From NCBI GenBank assembly GCA_016844285.1, contig JAENIS010000078.1, positions 1-7,627 on the forward strand: a DNA stretch of 7,627 bases, written 5' to 3'. Position 1 is the first letter of the stretch, and every line of letters begins with the position of its first letter. Below, piece by piece: positions 1-5,819 of this stretch. This DNA is from Dehalococcoidales bacterium (lineage in GTDB: Bacteria; Chloroflexota; Dehalococcoidia; Dehalococcoidales; UBA2162). A program made the position numbers and the translations under genes. The notes below the pieces were generated by a model. The model made no database searches. It was not told the DNA's origin and was given only the letters and a program-made list of their open reading frames with translations.

Positions 1-710
1 CTGGCGAAATCGGGCGCCGTGCTCTGTGACCAGCTGAGGCTAAGGCTGGTTTGTGTTGGATTAGACGTTGCGTTCATGGTTACCGCCGGTGGAAGCTCCG
101 CAATGCCAATATCATCAAGGCACCATCCATCCCGCGCGACGCTATTATCACTGACCAGCCGGTAGCGAATCTTAACATTGCTCTGCCCGGCATAGCTGGT
201 AAGGTCGAGCTGTTCGAATACCCAGGGTTCTGGAGAAGTGCTCTGGGGTGTTTCTACTGACTTCACTGAGGTTTGTCCCAGCCGGTAGGGGGCAGTGATT
301 GTCCCGGAGTAAGTGGCTAAGCGATTAGGCCAGTTAGCACCACCATCAGTGGATAGCTCAACGTAGGCGAAGTCGAAGCCAGCTTCTAGCTGGTAGTGAT
401 GCCAGAACTTGAGTTGAGGCTTTCCCCCTGAAGGGAGAGCGACCGGGGTAGCCAGTGTCAGAGCCACATTGGCGTTATTGGCGTAATAGCCGCCCGGGCT
501 GTCTGTCCAGCTCGTGTTGGCACTATGGGCATCGGTGGTCATTTTCGCCCACGGGGGGTCCGCCACCCAGTTATTGGCGGTGGGCACCTCGACATTATCA
601 GAGAAGGGATAGGAAGCCGCCTGCACCGGGGTGCCGCCAAACCCGACAGTAAGCATCATCAAACTAAGTACCGCAGCCACAAATTTGCTGCCCTTTAATC
701 TACCCTTCAT
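1..710 (-). CDS. Secreted jelly-roll (MAM/choice-of-anchor J-like) protein with FN3 start, partial
   Basis: This reading frame stays open for 236 codons from an ATG at 710 down to the left edge, so the C-terminus lies outside the window. The start is supported by AAGGAGG at 717-723, six bases upstream. Residues 1-31 form a Sec signal peptide: basic start (K2, R4, K6, K9), hydrophobic core at about 10-24, and a VQA/AS cleavage site after residue 31. Residues about 34-206 resemble the beta-sandwich modules found beside immune-inhibitor A and other extracellular peptidases: a WTDSPGG..YANN stretch (68-79), LKFWHHYQLEAGFDFAYVEL (100-119), STDGG..W (120-127) and DGWCLDDIGI (194-203). A fibronectin type III domain seems to begin at about 207 (PPAV..., then SLSLSW) and is cut by the edge. 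The protein is probably extracellular or surface-attached. Any catalytic domain would lie outside the window, so a peptidase role cannot be claimed. The gene is divergent from the solute-binding protein gene. Confidence 0.82.
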   Translation of the reverse strand, partial: MKGRLKGSKFVAAVLSLMMLTVGFGGTPVQAASYPFSDNVEVPTANNWVADPPWAKMTTDAHSANTSWTDSPGGYYANNANVALTLATPVALPSGGKPQLKFWHHYQLEAGFDFAYVELSTDGGANWPNRLATYSGTITAPYRLGQTSVKSVETPQSTSPEPWVFEQLDLTSYAGQSNVKIRYRLVSDNSVARDGWCLDDIGIAELPPAVTMNATSNPTQTSLSLSWSQSTAPDFA

Positions 711-793
711 GACTAGCCTCCTTAACGCTCTCGGTCAGTTAACCAATAAACTATTACCCAATTTCCCCATGGTACCACAACTACTAATGCTCA

Positions 794-822
794 AGTATAG
801 CTTTAACTGAGAAGACTGTCAA
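794..822 (-). promoter_or_regulatory. Sigma-70-type promoter for the left secreted-protein gene
   Basis: On the minus strand a perfect -35 TTGACA (817-822) is followed after 17 bases by the -10 TATACT (794-799), which matches the consensus at five of six positions. The inferred transcription start is near 787, giving a leader of about 77 bases before the ATG at 710. The element is seen directly; its activity is inferred. Confidence 0.7.
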
Positions 823-902
823 ACCCCTAAACTAACTAAATTTATCATTTAGTCGATTCTTATCAGTAGCCTCGAACCGAGACTGGAGAAGCATTGACAG
901 TC
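814..902. repeat. Inverted 9-bp repeat GACTGTCAA / TTGACAGTC at the two divergent -35 boxes
   Basis: GACTGTCAA at 814-822 and TTGACAGTC at 894-902 are exact reverse complements 71 bases apart. Each arm contains the -35 box of one divergent promoter plus three extra identical bases. Six of the nine bases follow from both promoters having the consensus -35, so only the shared GTC extension is informative. It could be a common regulator half-site or chance. Confidence 0.35.
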
Positions 903-922
903 AACGTGTTTCATGCTATAAC
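894..922 (+). promoter_or_regulatory. Sigma-70-type promoter for the solute-binding lipoprotein gene
   Basis: A perfect -35 TTGACA (894-899), a 17-base spacer and the -10 TATAAC (917-922, five of six consensus matches) point at the gene starting at 958. The inferred transcription start is near 929, so the leader would be about 29 bases and carries the ribosome binding site. This placement also argues that the gene is transcribed independently. Confidence 0.75.
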
Positions 923-957
923 ATGACGGCCAATGAAACATGTGGAGGAGAGTTGAG

Positions 958-2649
958 ATGAGGACTTCATGGTTAGTCAAATTAGTCGTCGTATCAGGGC
1001 TGGCCATCGTACTAGCTGTGGCTGGTTGTGGTAAGCCAGCACCTACACCTGCCCCTACACCTACACCTGCCCCTACACCTACACCTACACCTACACCTAC
1101 CCCGACACCGAAACCAGCAGCAACACCCGCCGGTCCCTACGGGGAATTAAGAATCGCCCTGGGCACACTTGGTCTGGAAAGGCTTGACCCGGGCATAGGC
1201 ACTGCCACCACCGTCGGCACGCAGATAGCGCCCTTTATGGATTTGCTTTTCTTTAAGGAGACAATAGATGGTCCGCTATCGCCCTCAATAGTGGTAAAGT
1301 GGGAAATGGCGGCAGACGGTCTTTCCTGGACTTACTCGATTCGCCAGGGGGTTAAGTTTCATAATGGCGAAGACTTGAAGGCGGATGACGTCAAGTTCAC
1401 CATCGAGCGATATGTAGCCAAGGATGCCTACTCGCCTGAGACGAGAACTTACGTCGACCGTGTCGAGCTGGTTGATGATTATACGGTACGCATCTTCACC
1501 AAGGGCAAAGCGCCATTCCTCCCATACACGAGCCATCAAGGGCCGCCGGGTCAGGGTTTCGTGATGCCCAAGGATTACATTGAAAAAAATGGCATGGACT
1601 ACTTTGAACGTCACCCGGTAGGCAGTGGCTCCTTTAAGTTTGTGCGCACTATCTCCGGAGACTTTCTTGAGTATGAGGCACTGAGTACGCACTGGAAGAA
1701 AACGGCTGAATTCAAGAAGCTGGTGCTGATAGTGATGCCCGATGAGACGACCCGGGTGGCATCGTTAAAAACCGGGGCCGCTGATGTCATTGATGTCGGC
1801 TTAGAGAATAGCGTAGACCTGGAACGCAGCGGCTTCAAAACCTTTGCCTCTGATTTTGCCGTACCTAAAATTCACATCTTTGGTGCCTACGACGCCAGGA
1901 TGGCCGGCAAACCGATTACTAATATCAAGGTGAGGCAGGCACTTAGCCTGGCAATCAACCGGGATGAGATGCTGAAAACCTTCTTCATGGGCAAGGCTAG
2001 CCGGGCGATGCCTCCCTGCGTTGTCCCGTCCTCGATTGATATTGATGTCCCTTACTGGCAAGACTATGCCGACAAGATGTACCGCTATGACCCAGTGGAG
2101 GCGAAGCGTTTGCTCAAGGAGGCAGGCTATGCCGATGGCTTCAGCACCAAGCTATTCACTTTCGCCGCCCCGGGTGTTCCCTGGCTACCCAAGATGGCCG
2201 AGATAATCGACGGCTACTGGAGAGCAGTAGGGGTGAAATCCGAGATAACCCCCATTGAGTTTGCCAGCTATACCGCCTGGCGCAAGGGACCGGCTGACCC
2301 GTTCCTCGGGCAAATCAGTACCTATCGCAATCCGGGCAGCCAATATGGCATTACCCCGCGAGACATGAAGGCCTGGCATAGTGTTTTGAATAGCGCCACT
2401 CTGATTGCACCTGGGGCCATGCCTGAGCTAGATAAGCAAATCGATGCCGTCCAGAGTGAGACAGACGCAGCCAAGAGGAAGGAGATGCTGCCTCAGATAA
2501 TCAAAACCGGGGCTGAAAGTTACACGGAGCTGTCAATTGCCCTCGTCCCGGTGATGGCCGCTATGGGACCTAATGTCGATATTGGTATCTCCACCCCACT
2601 ACCATCGCCTTATATGCCGACCTTTTCCGCTTGGTTCAAACATCGGTAA
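958..2649 (+). CDS. Family 5 extracellular solute-binding lipoprotein (peptide/nickel ABC type)
   Basis: This is a predicted periplasmic or cell-surface receptor that would deliver peptides or similar solutes to an ABC importer of the Opp/Dpp/Nik group. The 563-residue protein has a lipoprotein signal: K8, a hydrophobic core at 9-22 and lipobox V21-A22-G23-C24, with Cys24 the lipidation site. Residues 25-60 are a Thr-Pro/Ala-Pro stalk. From about 62 the SBP_bac_5 hallmarks appear in order: GVKFHNGEDLKADDVKFTIER (family GVKFHDG...DDV), HPVGSGSFKF (family PVGTGPYKF), KVRQALSLAINRDEM (family VRQAxxxAIDRxxI) and AKRLLKEAGYADGF. The ATG at 940 is in frame, but I prefer 958 because GGAGGAG (944-950) sits seven bases before it and because it gives a cleaner signal peptide. 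No permease or ATPase gene is adjacent, and the gene is bounded by its own promoter and a hairpin, so it is an orphan receptor here. The ligand cannot be told from sequence. Confidence 0.9.
   Translation: MRTSWLVKLVVVSGLAIVLAVAGCGKPAPTPAPTPTPAPTPTPTPTPTPTPKPAATPAGPYGELRIALGTLGLERLDPGIGTATTVGTQIAPFMDLLFFKETIDGPLSPSIVVKWEMAADGLSWTYSIRQGVKFHNGEDLKADDVKFTIERYVAKDAYSPETRTYVDRVELVDDYTVRIFTKGKAPFLPYTSHQGPPGQGFVMPKDYIEKNGMDYFERHPVGSGSFKFVRTISGDFLEYEALSTHWKKTAEFKKLVLIVMPDETTRVASLKTGAADVIDVGLENSVDLERSGFKTFASDFAVPKIHIFGAYDARMAGKPITNIKVRQALSLAINRDEMLKTFFMGKASRAMPPCVVPSSIDIDVPYWQDYADKMYRYDPVEAKRLLKEAGYADGFSTKLFTFAAPGVPWLPKMAEIIDGYWRAVGVKSEITPIEFASYTAWRKGPADPFLGQISTYRNPGSQYGITPRDMKAWHSVLNSATLIAPGAMPELDKQIDAVQSETDAAKRKEMLPQIIKTGAESYTELSIALVPVMAAMGPNVDIGISTPLPSPYMPTFSAWFKHR
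1041..1110 (+). repeat. In-frame CCTACA/CCTGCC microsatellite encoding the Thr-Pro stalk
   Basis: Tandem 6-base units, mostly cctaca with interspersed cctgcc, encode alternating Thr-Pro and Ala-Pro just after the lipidated cysteine. Because the unit is two codons, slippage would change stalk length by dipeptides without shifting frame. Pro-Thr-rich linkers of this kind hold binding domains away from the membrane. Confidence 0.85.
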
Positions 2650-2673
2650 AAATATTTAAGAATAGGGCATAAT

Positions 2674-2710
2674 AGCGATAAGGCACTCCAAGATGGAGTG
2701 CCTTATCGCT
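2674..2710 (+). terminator. Perfect 17-bp hairpin after the solute-binding protein gene
   Basis: The left arm 2674-2690 (AGCGATAAGGCACTCCA) is the exact reverse complement of the right arm 2694-2710, leaving a three-base AGA loop. It begins 25 bases after the stop codon. No T-run follows the right arm, so it is not a classical intrinsic terminator. It may work as a rho-dependent or pausing terminator, or as a 3' stabilising structure. Being symmetric, it could act on either strand. Confidence 0.6.
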
Positions 2711-2769
2711 TATCGACTGTAAACGGTAGTTGCTTAGCCTGCTTCTTAATGGGAAACTGTTTAACAACT

Positions 2770-2892
2770 CCTCACCCTTTATCCCTCTCCCCTTGTTAAG
2801 GGGAGAGGGAAGAGATTTAGAGAGGGGCGAAGCCCCTCTCTTACTTACACTCCCCCTTCCCTTAGTAAGGGAAGGGGGTTTAGGGGGATAGG
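2770..2892. repeat. Palindromic intergenic repeat, copy A (three tandem hairpins)
   Basis: Three adjacent palindromes fill this G/C-block region. The first pairs 2782-2794 with 2798-2810 (13 bp). The second pairs 2819-2828 with 2832-2841 (10 bp), its centre being the very stable GCGAAGC mini-hairpin. The third pairs 2852-2864 with 2866-2878 (up to 13 bp). The outer ends, CCTCACCC at the left and the complement of CCTATCCC at the right, are imperfect inverted repeats. The same ends and order recur in copy B at 5578-5807, so this is a dispersed non-coding element, perhaps a degenerate miniature mobile element or REP-like unit. The gene-free stretch 2650-3004 holds only this repeat, the hairpin before it and the promoter region after it. 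Confidence 0.8.
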
Positions 2893-2909
2893 TTGCTAAA
2901 ACGACCTTT

Positions 2910-2947
2910 ATGGTAGGTTTGACAAATATTTCCATATATTCTACCAT
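2910..2947 (+). promoter_or_regulatory. Candidate promoter with embedded dyad upstream of the dehydratase-type pair
   Basis: A perfect -35 TTGACA (2919-2924) is followed after 17 bases by TACCAT (2942-2947), a weak -10 with four of six matches. The inverted repeat ATGGTAG (2910-2916) / CTACCAT (2941-2947) encloses the -35 and covers the -10, as an operator would. A second candidate lies just downstream: TTGATA (2951-2956), a 16-base spacer and TATTTT (2973-2978). I cannot tell which one is used. The ribosome binding site AAGGAG (2993-2998) is six bases before the ATG at 3005. Confidence 0.45.
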
Positions 2948-3004
2948 GAGTTGATAGCATTCTCCTCCCTCATATTTTATCTAGCTCTGCATAAGGAGAT
3001 TTAA

Positions 3005-4159
3005 ATGGCACAGAATACGGCAACCGCCGAGAAGCGGCTCAAGAGACTCGTCGAGGCCGGCCAGGAAACTAACCGGTTTAACTGGGCCAGGGAATGGAAA
3101 ACCCAAGGCAAGAAGGTGATTGGCCTGGTTGATGCCTACATTCCAGAGGAGATTATTTACGCTGCCGGAGCACTCCCCTGGCACATCTTCGGTACCTGGC
3201 GGCAGAACGTACCGCTAGCTTCCGTCTACCGGCCACCAAACACCTGCCGCTATTGCGCTCATGTTCTGGAATCATTCATGTCGGGACAACTGGATTTCCT
3301 TGACGGGGCGGTCGGTAGTGACTGGGATGACGACCGGCGTGTTCTTTGGTCGCAGTGGACACACCTGAAACTAATGTCCTTCCGCCATCAGCTTCATGTT
3401 CCGGTGAAGGATTCAGGCATAAGCCGTCTTGAGTTTACCGCCAATGTCGCCGGACTCAAGAAAGGTGTTGAGGAATTTTGTGGGGTTAAGATTACTGACC
3501 AGGCTTTAGCTGAAGCCATCGGAGTTTACAACAAGATGCGCTCTCTCCTCACCAGGGTCTATGAAATGAAGAAGCGGGACGTGCCTCCCCTTACCGGGGC
3601 GGAAACCCTGGGACTGACTACCGCCGCCCTGGTTATGCCCAAGGATGAGTATATCACCGAACTGGAAGCACTGCTGCCCTACCTGGAGACACGCCGTCCG
3701 GCGATGGCCAATCTGCGTCCCCGGCTACTGGTGAGTGCTGACCGCCTGGATAACCCGGCCTATATTGCTCTCATCGAGGATGCCGGTGCCCTGGTAGCGA
3801 TGGATGACATGGATACGGGTAGCCGCTACTTCTGGAAAGAAGTGGCCGTCAACGGAGACCCGGTTGCGGCTCTGGCCGAACGGTATCTCAGCCGCCCAGC
3901 CTGTCCTCGTATGCTCTTCTGGAAGGGGCAGGTAAGCCAAATGATAGAATGGGTTAAGGAATGGAAGATAGACGGGGTAGTCAACTTTACCCTGAGTTAC
4001 TCTTACCCGCGCGTCTTCGGAACGCCCTACTTGAGAGACCAACTGGAAGCGGCCGGTATTCCTCTCCTCACCATTCAACGGGAGTATTACCTGGGCAGCG
4101 TTGGTCAACTACGCACCCGCGTCGAGGCTTTCACTGAAATCCTGGCGGAACGCCTTTAG
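3005..4159 (+). CDS. 2-hydroxyacyl-CoA dehydratase / benzoyl-CoA reductase-type subunit (HgdB-like), shorter subunit
   Basis: The 384-residue protein belongs to the D-component family (PF06050), whose members pair up to carry [4Fe-4S] clusters and reduce or dehydrate acyl-CoA thioesters in the cytoplasm. Family features seen: PEEIIYAAGALPWHIFG (47-63), the cysteine-containing NTCRYCAHVLES (79-90; C81, C84), a middle helical part with LTGAETLGL (196-204), then KIDGVVNFTLSYSYP (321-335) and GIPLLTIQREYYLGSVGQLRTRVEAF (351-376). As I recall the family, homologues usually carry a cysteine in an LKxC.P context, whereas here the matching position is Ser333 (LSYSYP). The remaining cysteines are C159 and C300. 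The protein may therefore bind its cluster differently, or not at all. The start is fixed by AAGGAG six bases upstream. The paralogous partner follows 77 bases downstream, presumably in the same transcript. The substrate is unknown. Confidence 0.88.
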   Translation: MAQNTATAEKRLKRLVEAGQETNRFNWAREWKTQGKKVIGLVDAYIPEEIIYAAGALPWHIFGTWRQNVPLASVYRPPNTCRYCAHVLESFMSGQLDFLDGAVGSDWDDDRRVLWSQWTHLKLMSFRHQLHVPVKDSGISRLEFTANVAGLKKGVEEFCGVKITDQALAEAIGVYNKMRSLLTRVYEMKKRDVPPLTGAETLGLTTAALVMPKDEYITELEALLPYLETRRPAMANLRPRLLVSADRLDNPAYIALIEDAGALVAMDDMDTGSRYFWKEVAVNGDPVAALAERYLSRPACPRMLFWKGQVSQMIEWVKEWKIDGVVNFTLSYSYPRVFGTPYLRDQLEAAGIPLLTIQREYYLGSVGQLRTRVEAFTEILAERL

Positions 4160-4236
4160 TTAAAGAGGATAGATGACCAATTTCAGGAGGCATTTCTAGT
4201 AGCCTCAACGAGAATTCTTAATCAAAGGAGGGGACG

Positions 4237-5514
4237 ATGAATTTCTTAGAAGACGAAGTCGCCAAATACGAGCGGAGGGTGAAGCGGATTAGAGAAAACC
4301 CGGACCCACACAAGCTCAAGTCTAACCTGCTGCTCTATGAGATGTGGCTGGATTTCCGCAAGAGGCAGTTGAAGGATTGGAAGGAAGGGGTGCCCTTTGC
4401 TTATCTCTCCGGCGGTGGTGTTCAGCCCGAGCTTTTCCGGGCGATGGGCTTTCAAGTCCTGCACTTACCGATGACGGCGGATAGAGCCGGCAGTAGTGCC
4501 CCAAAATACTTTGAAATAGCCCGGCAGCGCGGTTACCCCGATAACACCTGTGACCGCATCCAGGTAGAGATGGGCCTCGCCTTCAGTGGCGAGTGGCCCC
4601 CACCTAGCTTTGTCACCTGCTTTAGTGGCGAATGTCTCCCGATTACCTATGGCTCCTACTGGATAGCAGAGCACTTTAAGTGTGCGACTTACGCGATGGA
4701 CTTTCCGATTGAGGACCGTGGTGAAGACGGATTTCAGTATCTGCTCAAGCAGTTCCGTGAGTTGGTTAGCGTCGCCGAAACTGTACCGGGGATAAAGTTT
4801 GATGAAGCCAAGCTCGGCGAGTATCAGCGGAAGATAGAAGCAAATCATTCTCTTCAGATGGAGATTTACGAGTTGAAGAAGCGAGTGCCGTGTCCCATTT
4901 CCGGCAAAGACGCCCTGCGCATGGCCGGTCGCGAGCTTCTGGATGACCCACGCTATATTGAGTATTATGAGCTCATTCGGAAAGAGATGAGGGACAAGAT
5001 TGAAAAGGGCATCGGTGCCCTCCCCGATGAGAAAGCTCGCGTGATGTGGGTGGTCAGTGCTCCCTTCTATGCTGACCCCTTCAGCTTTTTGGAGAGCCGT
5101 GGCGTGGCCGTGCCGGTCTATGACGCTGGCATGGCTAGCGGCGAAAGGCGAGAATACGTGACACTGGACGATGAGAAGAAATATGGCCGGCGGCTCAGCC
5201 CGCTGGAGTATATGGCCAGTCAGGCGGCCGAAGGTACGCAAGGCCGAACGCCCGGCCCGAAGGCACAACGTATCCTGAAGAACTGCCGCGAGTTGCACCT
5301 CGATGGCGTCATCTATTTCATGCTCTCCGGTTGTATGCCGGAGATAGGCTGTGGCCGGATTGTTGCCGATAGGCTGGAAGAGGAGCTTAATATCCCCACC
5401 CTGCTCATCGACGGCTATTGTCTTGATTCGGCAAAGTATAACCAGACAGACTTTGAGAGTAAGCTGGATGCTTTCGTCAGTGTGTTGCTTGCCCGGAAGG
5501 GGATCCCGGCCTAG
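4237..5514 (+). CDS. 2-hydroxyacyl-CoA dehydratase / benzoyl-CoA reductase-type subunit, longer subunit
   Basis: The 425-residue protein is a second member of the same family and is probably the partner of the 384-residue protein upstream. Residues 59-77 (GGGVQPELFRAMGFQVLHL) match the family's N-terminal PxELxxAMG region. Cysteines lie at the expected places: C105 (PDNTCDR), C128 and C133 (FVTCFSGEC), and C366 and C372 (MLSGCMPEIGCG), with C395 after NIPTLLIDGY. The C366 region, following LDGVIYF, corresponds to the position that is serine in the neighbour. This subunit therefore keeps a plausible full cysteine set for a [4Fe-4S] cluster. In known systems the cluster receives electrons from an ATP-driven activator (HgdC or BcrA/BcrD type); no such gene is present here. 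The start is set by AAAGGAGG (4224-4231), five bases upstream. Dehydratase versus reductase activity, and the substrate, cannot be decided from sequence. Confidence 0.87.
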   Translation: MNFLEDEVAKYERRVKRIRENPDPHKLKSNLLLYEMWLDFRKRQLKDWKEGVPFAYLSGGGVQPELFRAMGFQVLHLPMTADRAGSSAPKYFEIARQRGYPDNTCDRIQVEMGLAFSGEWPPPSFVTCFSGECLPITYGSYWIAEHFKCATYAMDFPIEDRGEDGFQYLLKQFRELVSVAETVPGIKFDEAKLGEYQRKIEANHSLQMEIYELKKRVPCPISGKDALRMAGRELLDDPRYIEYYELIRKEMRDKIEKGIGALPDEKARVMWVVSAPFYADPFSFLESRGVAVPVYDAGMASGERREYVTLDDEKKYGRRLSPLEYMASQAAEGTQGRTPGPKAQRILKNCRELHLDGVIYFMLSGCMPEIGCGRIVADRLEEELNIPTLLIDGYCLDSAKYNQTDFESKLDAFVSVLLARKGIPA

Positions 5515-5577
5515 CAGTTTGTCTGGTTAATTACTGAACCAATGACTACTTTAGCACACATTACCAATTATGGATGA

Positions 5578-5807
5578 CCTCACCCCCTTAATCCCCCTCT
5601 CCTACTCAGGAGAGGGGGAAATAGAGAAAGAGGGGCTTCGCCCCTCTTAGACGCCCTTTATTAAAATCCCTCTCGGTCTCTCTTTAAGAAAGGGAGAAGT
5701 TCCCCCTTTGGCAAAGGGGGAACCAGGGGGATTCCCCTACGGGCTAAGCCCCCTCTCTTTTGCTTAACTCCCCCTTCCCTTGGCAAGAGAAGAGGGTCAG
5801 GGGATGG
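5578..5807. repeat. Palindromic intergenic repeat, copy B (extended mosaic of hairpins)
   Basis: This nearly fills the 305-base gene-free stretch between the dehydratase-type pair and rtcB. Hairpins seen: 5592-5603 with 5608-5619 (12 bp), 5628-5636 with 5640-5648 (9 bp, TTC loop), a degenerate one around 5679-5698, 5700-5709 with 5713-5722 (10 bp), a small GGGC-TAA-GCCC at 5741-5751, and a degenerate one at 5769-5796. The left end (CCTCACCC) and the right block (TTAACTCCCCCTTCCCTT before the last hairpin) match copy A at 2770-2892, but about 110 bases of additional palindromes sit between. It lies between convergent genes and could help terminate both. No coding potential was seen. Confidence 0.78.
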
Positions 5808-5819
5808 ATTTCTAACTTT

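Noticed and set aside
51..652. Plus-strand open frames (51-260 and 455-652)
   Set aside because: They lie opposite the minus-strand secreted-protein gene, which has a signal peptide, a ribosome binding site and domain-like sequence. The plus-strand translations look like shadows.
940..957. Upstream in-frame ATG for the solute-binding protein
   Set aside because: It lies before the GGAGGAG ribosome binding site, which is seven bases ahead of the ATG at 958, and it would add charged residues before a good lipoprotein signal.
2636..2947. Minus-strand open frame across the repeat
   Set aside because: Its translation is low-complexity sequence made from the palindromic repeat, with no ribosome binding site or recognisable domain.
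4172..4198. Tiny open frame (8 codons) and a weak GAGGC/GCCTC hairpin between the two dehydratase-type genes
   Set aside because: It has no ribosome binding site of its own and only a 5-bp stem, too little to call a leader peptide or attenuator.
4465..5298. Long minus-strand open frame (277 codons)
   Set aside because: It is antisense to the well-supported dehydratase-type subunit and its translation matches no family I recognise.
2770..5807. CRISPR-like array from the repeated blocks
   Set aside because: The repeats are palindromic, of unequal length, not regularly spaced, and no cas genes are present.
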